Source: Thermaerobacter subterraneus DSM 13965
Lineage (GTDB): Bacteria; Bacillota; Sulfobacillia; Thermaerobacterales; Thermaerobacteraceae
Length of the DNA stretch: 64,000 bases
Direction: 5' to 3'
Assembly (NCBI RefSeq): GCF_000183545.2
Contig: NZ_JH976535.1
Span: forward strand, 386,840 to 450,839
Part shown: positions 34,632 through 43,108 of the stretch, piece after piece
Layout: the number at the start of each line of letters is the position of its first letter
Position numbering within the stretch: the first letter of the stretch is position 1
Made by a program: the position numbers and the translations under genes
The notes under the pieces: generated by a model
Database searches by the model: none
Told to the model about the DNA's origin: nothing
What the model saw: only the letters and a program-made list of their open reading frames with translations

Positions 34632-35684
34632 ATGGCCCAGCCTTTCAAGCTCCTGGAGGAGCACCAGGATCCGGGCGGCACCGACCGGCACCGTGCCGGA
34701 GCCCTTGGATCCGCCGGTGGTGCGGAGGGGAAACCCCATCCAGGACCAGGGCCCGTGCTGGTGGTCCGGAACCTGGTCAAGCGGTTCGGGCGGAAGGCAG
34801 CGGTCGGCGGCATCTCCTTTGCGGTGGAACCCGGCGAGACCTTCGGGCTGTTGGGGCCCAACGGTGCCGGCAAGAGCACCACCCTGGCCATCATCGCGGG
34901 CCTGCTGAGGCCCGACGGTGGAGAAGTGGAGGTCGGCGGCTTCTCCCTGGCCGCCCGGCGCCGCGAAGCGCAGCGCCTGCTGGGGGTGGTGCCCCAGGAC
35001 CTTGCCCTCTACCCCGAGTTGACGGCAGCCCAGAACATGGGTCACTTCGCGGCCCTGCGCGGCCTGCGGGGCGCGGAAAAGCGCCGGCAGATCGAAGAAG
35101 CCCTGCATCTGGTGGGACTGGCGGAGCACGCGGGCCAGCGGGTGGAGCGGTTCTCCGGCGGCATGAAGCGGCGGCTCAACATCGCCATCGGCCTTCTAGG
35201 GCGCCCACGCCTGCTGCTCCTGGACGAACCCACCGTGGGCATCGACCCCCAGTCCCGCCGCCACATCCTGGAGGCCATCCGGAAGCTGGCTGCGTCCGGC
35301 ATCGCCGTCCTGTACACCAGCCACTACATGGAGGAGGTCGAGTTCCTCTGCCGGCGGGTCGCCATCATGGACCACGGCCGGATCATTGCCCAGGGGCCGC
35401 TGGACGAGGTCCGGGCCCTGGCGGGTGATGCCGCCATCCTGCGCCTGCCGTGGGACCCTGTGTACGTTGACGCGGATCCCCAGGCGGTCGCCCGCCAGCT
35501 GGGCGTCCCCGTCGAGGTGACGGGCGGCGAGGCCCGGTTCGTCCTGCCTGGGGGGCCGGAACAGGCAGCCCAGGTGGTCGCGGAACTGGTTCGCCGCGGC
35601 ATCCCGCTGCGCGGGATGCGTGTGGAAACGCCCGACCTGGAGACGGTGTTTCTGGCCCTGACGGGCCGGGCCCTGCGGGATTAG
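34632..35684 (+). CDS. ABC-2 exporter ATP-binding protein (DrrA/CcmA type)
   Basis: This 350-residue ATPase has Walker A GPNGAGKSTT, Q-loop GVVPQDLALYPELT, signature FSGGMKRRLNIAIG, Walker B LLLLDEPTVGID and switch His TSHYMEEVE. The C-terminal 80 residues (ETPDLETVFLALTGRAL) are typical of drug or lipid exporters of the DrrA class. An extra 45-residue polar N-terminus precedes the ATPase domain. ATG 34632 follows GGGAGTGAAG. It is followed directly by two permease genes, so it powers a heterodimeric exporter whose substrate is unknown. Confidence 0.92.
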   Translation: MAQPFKLLEEHQDPGGTDRHRAGALGSAGGAEGKPHPGPGPVLVVRNLVKRFGRKAAVGGISFAVEPGETFGLLGPNGAGKSTTLAIIAGLLRPDGGEVEVGGFSLAARRREAQRLLGVVPQDLALYPELTAAQNMGHFAALRGLRGAEKRRQIEEALHLVGLAEHAGQRVERFSGGMKRRLNIAIGLLGRPRLLLLDEPTVGIDPQSRRHILEAIRKLAASGIAVLYTSHYMEEVEFLCRRVAIMDHGRIIAQGPLDEVRALAGDAAILRLPWDPVYVDADPQAVARQLGVPVEVTGGEARFVLPGGPEQAAQVVAELVRRGIPLRGMRVETPDLETVFLALTGRALRD

Positions 35685-35696
35685 GGGGTTTCGGCC

Positions 35697-36878
35697 ATGG
35701 ACGGGTTGCGACAGGCAGGTCTCATCGCGGCCAACCAGCTGCTGCGCTTCGTGCTGGACTGGCGGGGCGTGCTGATCCTCTTCCTCCTGCCCCTGGCCTT
35801 CAACCTGGTGCTCGGGATAAGCCTGCGCCAGGCCTTCACCCCCGAATTCCGGCCCGAGCGGCCCTACCGGGTGGCGATCGCCGCGCCGGCCGGCCACCAA
35901 GCGGCGCCGGCAGTCCTGCAGGTCCTGGCAGCGGGGGAGGCGGACGGCTGGATCGAGATCCAGAGGGTGAAATCAGGCGAGGCCGCCGTGGGAGCGGTCC
36001 GGCAGCGCCGGGCCGATGCGGCCCTGATCGTGCCGGCGGGGTTCCCCCAGGAGCCCCTCAGGGTCATCGCCGAACCCGGGACGGTACCGGCCTCTGTGGT
36101 CGAGACCCTGGCCCGCGAGGCCGCGGCAGCGGCTGGGTCCGGCCCTGCCGGAGAGGCCGGTGGCGCCGGCGGGGGGGACAGCGGCCGCCCAGTGCCCGTC
36201 GACCTCACCATGCAGCCCGCACCCCCGCCGGCCGGTGGAGAGTCGCCTGGCAGCGGCGCGCCACCCGAGGTGGGTGCCATGGCTTATTACGCCGCAGGTA
36301 TGGCCGTCATGATGCTCTACCTGGCGACCCGCGAGGGGACCAGGGCCTACCTGGCCGACCGCAGCACCGGCGTGTACCTGCGCGTCCGTGCGGGAGGAAC
36401 CGGCCGCGCCGCCTACCTGGCGGGCACCTTCGCCGGCAGCGTGGCCACGGGCCTGGCCTTCATGGTGGTCATGGCGCTGGTCACCCGGTGGCTCTTCGGG
36501 GTCCACTGGGGCCACCCGGGGGGATGGATCCCCCTGACCCTGGCCGCCACTCTGGCGGCCGCAGGGGTCAATGCCGTCCTGGTGGGGCTTGCCAGGTCCC
36601 CGGAGGTGCTGGAGGGTGTCAGCATCGCCCTGGCCCAGGTGCTGGGGTTCTTCGGCGGGTCGATGATGCCCCTGTTCATCTTTCCCGAGATCCTGGCCCG
36701 GCTCTCCCGCTTCGTTCCCAACCGGTGGATGCTGGACGGCTTCCTTGAACTCATGGCCGGCGCAGGACCGGCAGCGGTTCAAGATGAAATCCTGCGCCTC
36801 ACGGCGGCGGGGGCGGCCTTGCTGATGGTGGGGTGGGCCCTGGACCAGCTCCTGGCACGATTGGTGGGGGAGGGGTGA
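35697..36878 (+). CDS. ABC-2 type exporter permease, first subunit
   Basis: This 393-residue membrane protein has the ABC-2 layout: one N-terminal helix (GVLILFLLPLAFNLVLGI), a large extracytoplasmic domain with a Gly/Pro-rich segment (about residues 140-185), then about five helices (MAYYAAGMAVMMLYLA, FAGSVATGLAFMVVMALV, LTLAATLAAAGVNAVLVGLA, LAQVLGFFGGSMMPLFIF). It starts 12 bp after the ATPase gene and ends 3 bp before the next permease gene, so the three form a tight operon. Its substrate cannot be inferred. Confidence 0.88.
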   Translation: MDGLRQAGLIAANQLLRFVLDWRGVLILFLLPLAFNLVLGISLRQAFTPEFRPERPYRVAIAAPAGHQAAPAVLQVLAAGEADGWIEIQRVKSGEAAVGAVRQRRADAALIVPAGFPQEPLRVIAEPGTVPASVVETLAREAAAAAGSGPAGEAGGAGGGDSGRPVPVDLTMQPAPPPAGGESPGSGAPPEVGAMAYYAAGMAVMMLYLATREGTRAYLADRSTGVYLRVRAGGTGRAAYLAGTFAGSVATGLAFMVVMALVTRWLFGVHWGHPGGWIPLTLAATLAAAGVNAVLVGLARSPEVLEGVSIALAQVLGFFGGSMMPLFIFPEILARLSRFVPNRWMLDGFLELMAGAGPAAVQDEILRLTAAGAALLMVGWALDQLLARLVGEG

Positions 36879-36881
36879 ACC

Positions 36882-37997
36882 GTGACGCCGGATGCGGGCA
36901 ATCGCCACCGGGGTGCCACCTTGCGGCGGGTAGCGGCCATTGCCGCCACCACCACGCGCCGGACCCTGCTGCGGCCGCTCAACCTGCTGTGGCTCCTGAT
37001 CGTCCCTCTGTTCTTCGGCGGTGTGATAGCAAGCCTGTTCGCCCCATCAGACAAGCCGCCGAGGCTGGCGGTGGTGGTCGAAGATCAAGGGACTTGGGTG
37101 GGTCCGTTGCTGGACGGCCTGTCCGCCACGCCCATGAACCTGCAGCGCCTGGCACGGGACGAAGCCACCGCGCGCCTGCACCAGGGCAGGGAGCGGGTGG
37201 TGCTCCTGATTCCCGACGGCTTTTCCCGGTCGGTCGAAGCAGGCGTGCCGCGGCTGGAACTCTGGTACGCTCCGCGGGCCGAGCCCGGCGCAGAAATCGC
37301 TAGGATCCGGACGGTAGCGGCCGGCCTCGTTACCGGAACGCCCGCGGGTCCTCTGTCGTTGGTGGTCAAAGCACCGCGGCAGGCAGCCGCGGCGGGCGAC
37401 TTTGCGCTGTTGCGCACGGTCTACGGGTTCTACGTCATGTTCGCCCTGGTCTCCCTCATCACCCAGGCGGCCGCCCTGCACCGGGAACGGGAGCTGGGCA
37501 CCCTGTCCCGCTCGCTGGTGGCGGGGGCCACCTACGGCGAGATGGTGGCCGGCCACGCCCTGGCGCTGTTCCCCCTTGGGCTGTTGCAGGCGGCGGCCAT
37601 GGTGGGCGTCACGGCGCTGGGCGGTGCTCCGTGGTTCGCCGCCGGCCTGCCGGCCCTGGTCCTGGTCTTGATCGCACCTCTGGTGGCCGCATGCGGCATC
37701 GCCCTGGCGGTGGCAGGGTTCACCCGCACGTCGCGGCAGATCAACGCGGCCGGCTCGCTGGTGGGCACCATTGCCGCCATGCTGGGCGGCGCGTTCTGGC
37801 CTCTGGACGTGGTTCCGGTGTCCCTGCAGGAGGTGGCGCGGCTCAGCCCGGTGTATTGGGCGTTGGACGGATTGCGTGAGGCTTTCGTCTTCGGTGGCCC
37901 GGGTGCGGCCCAGTGGCCGGCGGCGGCGACCCTGGTGCTGATGGGGGTGCTGGCGGGGACGGCCGGTGTCCTGGGACTCCGCCGCTGGGCGGCTTAG
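36882..37997 (+). CDS. ABC-2 type exporter permease, second subunit
   Basis: This 371-residue protein has the same architecture as the preceding gene: N-terminal helix LLWLLIVPLFFGGVIASLF, an external domain (residues 50-170), and C-terminal helices FYVMFALVSLITQAAAL, LALFPLGLLQAAAMVGVTAL, LVLVLIAPLVAACGIALAVAGF and TLVLMGVLAGTAGVLGL. The family motif GGAFWPLDVVPVSLQEVARLSPVYWALDGLRE is clear. The start is GTG 36882. It presumably forms a heterodimer with the upstream permease. Confidence 0.88.
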   Translation: MTPDAGNRHRGATLRRVAAIAATTTRRTLLRPLNLLWLLIVPLFFGGVIASLFAPSDKPPRLAVVVEDQGTWVGPLLDGLSATPMNLQRLARDEATARLHQGRERVVLLIPDGFSRSVEAGVPRLELWYAPRAEPGAEIARIRTVAAGLVTGTPAGPLSLVVKAPRQAAAAGDFALLRTVYGFYVMFALVSLITQAAALHRERELGTLSRSLVAGATYGEMVAGHALALFPLGLLQAAAMVGVTALGGAPWFAAGLPALVLVLIAPLVAACGIALAVAGFTRTSRQINAAGSLVGTIAAMLGGAFWPLDVVPVSLQEVARLSPVYWALDGLREAFVFGGPGAAQWPAAATLVLMGVLAGTAGVLGLRRWAA

Positions 37998-38135
37998 CCG
38001 GTACCGAAGGTCACTGCGCAGGGCCGCCGGCGGCGGGGGGCGCAACGGGGGCCCGGAGCTTCCCACCACCGAACCGTTGCGCGCCGTGCCGGGCGCGCTA
38101 CGCCGGACCAGGTGGGGACGGCGGGGGGAGCGGGC

Positions 38136-39380
38136 GTGGATCCGTGGAAAACCGGCGAACAGGATGGGTGGAACGACGCGGGGTTCCACCTGATCCGCCT
38201 GGCCCTTTTCGCCGCCGGCACGGCGGTGTGGCTGCTCAACCGCCCGCAGCCGGCACCGGGCGTGGCGGTGGCCCTGGCAAGCGGGCTGGTGCTGCAGGTG
38301 CTGGCCGAGGCGGCAGGGGGTGCGCGGGCCGGCAACGCCGGCTGGGACCCGCGCCGCTGGACGGCGGTGGCCGCCTGGGCGGGTGCGCTGGTCCTGACCC
38401 TGTGGGCTTCCACCAGCGGGGGCGACGCGGCCCTGATCGGGACGGTGGCGGCGGTGCTCATGGGGTCACCTACGGTGATGGGTCGGGGTGCGGCCCGGTG
38501 GGTCAACGGGGCGGCCGCCGTCGCCACCACGTTCGTGGCGGCGCAGGCATCCGGGCTGCAGGCCGCGTTGTTAGGCGGGGCCGTTCTGCTGGTGGCGGGT
38601 TGGAGCGGCGACATGCACGCGTCCTACCGGGCTGAGCGGGAACGGCTGCAGCAGGTGGTGGCCGGGCTGGCGGCCGCCCAGGACCGGCTCGCGGAACTGG
38701 CGGCCCGCAGCGGCGAACTGGGCGCGCAGCGGGAGCGGGAAGAACTCCTGGGTACCCTGCACGATGCCCTGGGGCACGCCCTGACGGCCCAGTTGCTGCA
38801 GGTGTCCCTGGCCCGCCGGTTGCTGTCCACGGAGCCGGAGGCTGCGGCGGCCTGCCTTGAGGCCGTCGAGGCGGGGCTGCGCGATGGGCTCGCCCAGGTA
38901 CGGCAGTTGCTGCGCCGCTCCCTCCACCCCGGCCGCCTTCCCCTGGCTGCCGCCGTCCAGCGCCTGGCTGGCGACTTCGGCGCGGCCAGCGGTGTCCAGG
39001 TGGAGGTGGTGTTCGATCCCGATGCCGCCAGCGTATCCGACACCGACCCCGCAGTGACCGGTGCCGTCTACCGGGCCGTCCAGGAGGCCCTGACCAACGC
39101 CGCCCGCCACGGCCAGGCCCGGCACGTGCTGGTCTCCCTCACCGCCACAGGGCGGCGCCTGCGCCTGCGGGTTCAGGACGACGGCCTGGGAGCGGCCGAA
39201 CTGGTTCCGGGGGTGGGGCTCACCCGCATGACCCGCACCGTCCAGCGGCTGGGTGGAACCCTTCGCTTCGAGACGCTGGCAGACCGGGGTTTCGCCGTCG
39301 AGATCACGGTCCCCCGCCGCGCGCCCATGGTGGTTGCGGGGATGACCGGCTCGGCCGGGGAAGCAGGGGATGAACAATGA
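38136..39380 (+). CDS. NarL-type sensor histidine kinase (HisKA_3)
   Basis: This is a 414-residue kinase. The N-terminal part has several hydrophobic helices (LIRLALFAAGTAVWLL, VAVALASGLVLQVLAEAA, WAGALVLTLWAS, ALLGGAVLLVAGW) with almost no external loop, like membrane-stress sensors of the DesK/LiaS kind. The phosphoacceptor His is near residue 209 in LLGTLHDALGHALTAQLLQ. The ATP-binding domain has EALTNAARHGQA and LRVQDDGLGA with LTRMTRTVQRLGGTL. GTG 38136 (GGGGGGAG upstream) is preferred over GTG 38112. The stop overlaps the response regulator start (ATGA). Confidence 0.9.
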   Translation: MDPWKTGEQDGWNDAGFHLIRLALFAAGTAVWLLNRPQPAPGVAVALASGLVLQVLAEAAGGARAGNAGWDPRRWTAVAAWAGALVLTLWASTSGGDAALIGTVAAVLMGSPTVMGRGAARWVNGAAAVATTFVAAQASGLQAALLGGAVLLVAGWSGDMHASYRAERERLQQVVAGLAAAQDRLAELAARSGELGAQREREELLGTLHDALGHALTAQLLQVSLARRLLSTEPEAAAACLEAVEAGLRDGLAQVRQLLRRSLHPGRLPLAAAVQRLAGDFGAASGVQVEVVFDPDAASVSDTDPAVTGAVYRAVQEALTNAARHGQARHVLVSLTATGRRLRLRVQDDGLGAAELVPGVGLTRMTRTVQRLGGTLRFETLADRGFAVEITVPRRAPMVVAGMTGSAGEAGDEQ

Positions 39381-40147
39381 TTCGGGTGCTCCTGGCGGAA
39401 GATCAGGCTCTTGTGCGGGACGGTTTGCGCCTGCTGCTCGAACTCCAGGGTGACCTGCAGGTGACGGCCGTGGCCGACGGGGCGGAGGCGGTGGCCCGGG
39501 CTGCAGCTGCATCCTTCGACGTGGCCTTGCTGGACGTGCGGATGCCGCACATGGACGGCATCGCCTGCCTGCGGCGGCTCCAGGCCTTGCGGCCCCAGAT
39601 GCCCGTGCTGATGTTGACCACCTACGACGACGACCGCCTGGTGCGCCAGTGCCTGGCGGCCGGTGCCGCGGCTTACCTGCTCAAGGACATGGCGCCGGAG
39701 GATCTGGCCAATGCCATCCGCCTGGTCGTATACGGTGGAGGGTTGATCCCGGGGGATCTGGCCGGAGTCCTGGCCCGCGCCGCGTCCACCGGTTCCGCGG
39801 CGGGAGGAACGGGCTCCGACATGCCACCGGGCCGTGGTGCTGGCCGCGTTCGGCGGGATGCCGGCACGCCCACCGGGGCCCCGCCGCCGTCCAGCCGCAA
39901 GGACGCCCTGTCGCGTCCCGCCCCGGCCGAGCAGGGCGAGCCCTTGACCCCGCGGCAGGTGGAGGTCCTCCAGCTCCTGGCCCGGGGGGTGTCCAACCGG
40001 GAGATTGCCGCCCGGTTGCACCTGTCCGAAGGCACCGTGAAGAACCTGGTCAGCGAGATCTATGCCCGGCTGCAGGTGCGGGATCGAGTCCAGGCGGTGT
40101 TGCGCGCCCGGGGCTGGTTGGGGCCGGGCGGTACCTCAGGGCGCTGA
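39377..40147 (+). CDS. NarL/LuxR-type response regulator
   Basis: This 256-residue protein has receiver domain residues E8/D9, phosphorylated D53 in VALLDVRMPHMDG, and the conserved Lys in AYLLKDMAPEDL. The C-terminal LuxR helix-turn-helix is LTPRQVEVLQLLARGVSNREIAARLHLSEGTVKNLVSEIYARL. A low-complexity linker of about 55 residues (Gly/Pro/Ser) separates the domains and is longer than usual. It is co-translated with the kinase gene. Adjacency to the ABC exporter suggests it controls that operon, as in LiaRS- or DesKR-like modules; this is inference. Confidence 0.92.
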   Translation: MIRVLLAEDQALVRDGLRLLLELQGDLQVTAVADGAEAVARAAAASFDVALLDVRMPHMDGIACLRRLQALRPQMPVLMLTTYDDDRLVRQCLAAGAAAYLLKDMAPEDLANAIRLVVYGGGLIPGDLAGVLARAASTGSAAGGTGSDMPPGRGAGRVRRDAGTPTGAPPPSSRKDALSRPAPAEQGEPLTPRQVEVLQLLARGVSNREIAARLHLSEGTVKNLVSEIYARLQVRDRVQAVLRARGWLGPGGTSGR

Positions 40148-40176
40148 CGCGATGAAAAGGGACAAGACAAGCCGAA

Positions 40177-40221
40177 GGCCGGCAGGCTCCCGGGCAAGCG
40201 GTGCCCGGGAGCCTGCCGGCC
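40177..40221. terminator. Strong terminator hairpin
   Basis: GGCCGGCAGGCTCCCGGG (40177-40194) and its exact complement (40204-40221) form an 18-bp stem with a 9-nt loop. It lies 30 bp after the response regulator stop and just before the end of the minus-strand gene at 40252, so it probably serves both. Confidence 0.75.
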
Positions 40222-40251
40222 GCCATGGCCTTGCACCACTTGTGCACCCAC

Positions 40252-40464
40252 TTACTCCATCGGGTGGCTGAAGTGCATCTCCACGTGCTCGATCTCGTCG
40301 CCGTCCAGCACGAAGTGGGCGGCGGGCCCGGTGATGCGGATCACCCGGTTCTGCAGGTCGAACTCCGTGTCGCCGATGTGCAGCTCGAACTTGCGTCCGG
40401 AGGCCAGGGTCACGATGACCTCGCCCCAGCGCTCCAGCTCGGCCTTCACCTGCTCCATCCGCAT
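40252..40464 (-). CDS. Small conserved hypothetical protein (70 residues)
   Basis: The protein begins MRMEQVKAELERWGEVIVTL and reads as a compact beta-rich domain (ASGRKFELHIGDTEFDLQ, RVIRITGPAAHFVLDGDEIEHVEMHF). The alternating hydrophobic pattern, a good GGAGG site 7 nt before the ATG, and a stop next to a strong terminator support a real gene. I do not recognise the family. The frame remains open far upstream, but that sequence is low complexity. Confidence 0.65.
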   Translation of the reverse strand: MRMEQVKAELERWGEVIVTLASGRKFELHIGDTEFDLQNRVIRITGPAAHFVLDGDEIEHVEMHFSHPME

Positions 40465-41172
40465 CCTTTCCACCTCCTGGGTCCCAGAGGGTGCGTCGGC
40501 GGCGGTTGCGCCCCCCTGGACCGGTTGTTGCTCGGGCCCCGACCGATGGGGACGAACCCGGCCAGGCCCTCTCCCCGCCCTTTCCTGACGGTCGCCGCCG
40601 GTGCCGGTGCCGGTAGTCGTCACCGCCGGCCGGGCAGGATACCGGGCGGCGCGGTGCCGGGCGCTTACACCGGACCCTTCGCCGGCGCCGGGTCCAATTC
40701 CGGCACCGGTCTCGCCAGCGCCAGGTCCGCTGCCCGCATCAGGGTCGCCGCCCCGCCCCGTTATGGTAAAGGATAACATGCGCACCCGCGGCGGGTGAAG
40801 AGGCCGCCCCGGTGCGGGCGGGCGCTCGCGAACCAGCGCAACGGGGCGTGGCGGGACATTCCCTGCCGGCCCCGGCCGCGCCGGGCGCATGGTCGTACGG
40901 GGCGGCGCCGCTGGCGGGGAGGCCGGCGGGAGCGGCGGTCCTTCTCGCGCCATCGTCCTTTCCCTCCGGCACCAGGGGTACGTCCATAGCAATCCCGGCC
41001 GCCGGGGGCGCCATACATCGCGGAGCTGTTGCACGCCTTGGCCGGGGCATTCAGCGGGCGCGAGAAGCATCAGGACATGGAGACACAACGGAGACACAAC
41101 GCCCCGCCGCGCACCGGAACCGGCGCCGCGGCGGGGCGTTATCCGGTTGATTCCTGCGGTGGCTTAACCTTG
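40465..41172. other. Gene-free region before the tRNA-Glu gene
   Basis: I see no credible gene in these 700 bases; open frames here are Pro/Arg-rich with no family character. An AT-rich patch at 40763-40782 (TTATGGTAAAGGATAACATG) could be the promoter region of the minus-strand 70-residue gene, though no clean -10/-35 pair is present. Confidence 0.4.
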
Positions 41173-41244
41173 TGGCCCCAAGGGGAATCGAACCCCTACC
41201 TCGGGCTTGAAAGGCCCGCGTCTTAACCACTCGACCATGGGGCC
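41173..41244 (-). tRNA. tRNA-Glu (anticodon TTC)
   Basis: The 72-nt cloverleaf has acceptor GGCCCCA/TGGGGCC with discriminator A, D-arm GTCGAGTGGTTAAGAC, anticodon stem CGGGC/GCCCG with loop CTTTCAA, and T-arm AGGGGTTCGATTCCCCT. The 3' CCA is not encoded. Confidence 0.93.
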
Positions 41245-41668
41245 TAGAACCTGCGGTCCCCCGCAACCGGCGACGGCTGCCGGCCGGCGGCTGCTGGCGA
41301 CCCTACGGCATTATAGTCCCCTTTGCGTCCCCCGGCAAGGCAACCACCGGTGGCGCAGGCAGCCTGGCCCACCACCAGGTGCCGGCCTGGCCAACGCAAC
41401 CCGGCACCGTGGTGCGCAGCGCAGCGGGCTCCACGGTTCGCTGCGCAGCGGGCTCCCGGCAGGGCCCTCCCGCGCGGTGGCGGTGTACGAGCAGGCTTTT
41501 GCCAGCGGGCGCCGGCCCGACCCGGGCGCGCCGACCCGCTCCGGGCGCGCGGACCTGCTGCCGAGGAACCGCGGGCCGGGCCCCTACGGCAGACCGGCCT
41601 CGCTTGGGCAACGCACCGCGAACCCGATACCGCGACCGGCTTCCGGCAGGCCGGGGCGGCTGCGCAGG
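41245..41668. other. Spacer between two tRNA genes
   Basis: No gene is supported. A short direct repeat (GCGCAGCGGGCTCC) occurs at about 41414-41427 and 41441-41454. The sequence is otherwise plain GC-rich DNA. Confidence 0.4.
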
Positions 41669-41740
41669 GCGCCTGGTGGGATTCGAACCCACAACCCACG
41701 CCTTATGAGGGCGCTGCTCTGACCGTTGAGCTACAGGCGC
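41669..41740 (-). tRNA. tRNA with anticodon CAT, probably tRNA-Met
   Basis: The 72-nt cloverleaf has acceptor GCGCCTG/CAGGCGC, TAGCTC D-arm start, anticodon stem GCGCC/GGCGT with loop CTCATAA, and T-arm GTGGGTTCGAATCCCAC. CAT can be elongator Met or lysidine-modified Ile. It is not an initiator: the anticodon stem lacks the three G-C pairs. The base after the acceptor stem reads C rather than the usual A discriminator, and CCA is not encoded. Confidence 0.85.
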
Positions 41741-42121
41741 ACGGCGTCAAACAACCAGGGGTTGCTGCTGGTGGATGCAGGGCGATTATACCACACGGGC
41801 CCTGGCAGCCGGGACTGGCTGGCCTCGCCCCGGACCGGGGCGAACCGCTGGCGTGCGGGGCGATTCCGGCCGTCATCGGACCGGGCGGCGCCAGGCCGGC
41901 AGCGCCGGGAGCCTCAGGTGCGCCGCGTGCGGCCCACCGCGGCCGTGACCGGCGGGGCCCGCTCCGTTCCGGGACAGGGGCCGGGCGCACCGGCGGCCGT
42001 CCGGGCATAGCCTCCCCATACAGGCACCGCGGGCGCCACCGGCGTCCGGCGGCGCCCGTTCCCGTGCCCCGAGACCGGCTGGCCTTCGAGTTCATCCAGC
42101 GTGGGGAGGAGAGCGGCTTCC
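41741..42121. other. Intergenic region upstream of the amidase gene
   Basis: No gene is supported. AT-rich GGCGATTATACCACACGG at 41779-41796 contains TTATAC and is a candidate promoter region, read on either strand, for the tRNA genes or the amidase. The rest is GC-rich low complexity. Confidence 0.35.
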
Positions 42122-42880
42122 ATGCCCAAGGTCTATCTTGACCCCGGCCACGGCGGCAGTGATCCCGGCGCCGTGGGCAACGGCCTGGTGGAAAAGGATA
42201 TCAATCTGGCCATTGCACGCCGGGTGCGCGTGCACCTGGTGCGCCACGGGCTGGCCGTGCGGATGTCCCGTACCGGCGACCAGACCCGGCCGCTGCGCGC
42301 GCGCACCGACGAGGCCAACGCCTGGGGCGCCGACGTCTACGTGTCCATCCACTGCAACGCCTACGTTGACGAGTCCGCCAACGGATTCGAGGTCTGGCAT
42401 TCGGTCCAGCCGGGTTCCCGCAGCCGCATCCTGGCGCGCTACCTGGTCCAGTGGCTCGACCGGCTCACGCCCCTCGCCAACCGCGGGGCCCGTTCCCGGG
42501 CGGGCCGCGGGGGCAGGGACTACTATCACGTGATCCGGGAATCCCGCATGCCCGCGGTCATCGTGGAGTGCGGGTTCATCACCAACCGGCGGGACGCGCG
42601 CTACCTGGGCTCCGCATCCGGCCAGGCGCAGGTGGCGGAGGCCATCGCCCGTGGGCTCCTCGAGTACTTCGGCCGGAACTGGATTCCGCCCGGTCCTCCC
42701 GCGGAAGAACCTGCGGCCCCGCCGGCACCGCCCGGTCAGGAGGCGGAGCAGCCGGAGCCTCGGGGCGTCTGGTACCGGGTGATCATCGGTTCCTTCCGGA
42801 ACCAAGCCAACGCCGAGCGGCTGGCCCGCCGGGCCCGGGAGGCCGGATTCGACGTCTGGATCGACCAGGTTCGCCTTTGA
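42122..42880 (+). CDS. N-acetylmuramoyl-L-alanine amidase with SPOR domain (CwlC-like)
   Basis: This 252-residue zinc amidase (Amidase_3) cleaves the bond between MurNAc and the peptide of peptidoglycan. Zinc ligands are in LDPGHGGSDPGA (His), GLVEKDINLAIA (Glu) and VYVSIHCNAYVDE (His), and the catalytic Glu is in AVIVECGFITNRRDA. Residues about 218-250 form a SPOR domain (YRVIIGSFRNQANAERLARRAREAGFDVWI), which binds denuded glycan strands. No signal peptide is present, as in B. subtilis CwlC, a mother-cell lysis amidase, suggesting a role late in sporulation. A Pro-rich linker joins the domains. ATG 42122 has GGGGAGGAG upstream. Confidence 0.92.
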   Translation: MPKVYLDPGHGGSDPGAVGNGLVEKDINLAIARRVRVHLVRHGLAVRMSRTGDQTRPLRARTDEANAWGADVYVSIHCNAYVDESANGFEVWHSVQPGSRSRILARYLVQWLDRLTPLANRGARSRAGRGGRDYYHVIRESRMPAVIVECGFITNRRDARYLGSASGQAQVAEAIARGLLEYFGRNWIPPGPPAEEPAAPPAPPGQEAEQPEPRGVWYRVIIGSFRNQANAERLARRAREAGFDVWIDQVRL

Positions 42881-43108
42881 TCGCCGTCCCGGCAGGGATT
42901 CGAGGCCGTTCGACAGAACGAGCACCGAGACCCCTTGCCGGTCCACCGCCGGCCGTCGCGCTGGTGGGCGCGGGACGGTTCGACCCGGAGGAACCGCGGC
43001 TCCGCGCCGGCCGGGGGGCGGCCGGCGCCGGAGCCCGGTGCCCGCCGGAGGCGCGGGCGCGACCGGCGAGGGCGCTGCGCAGGCGCGGCGAAGGAGACCA
43101 CCCGCATC

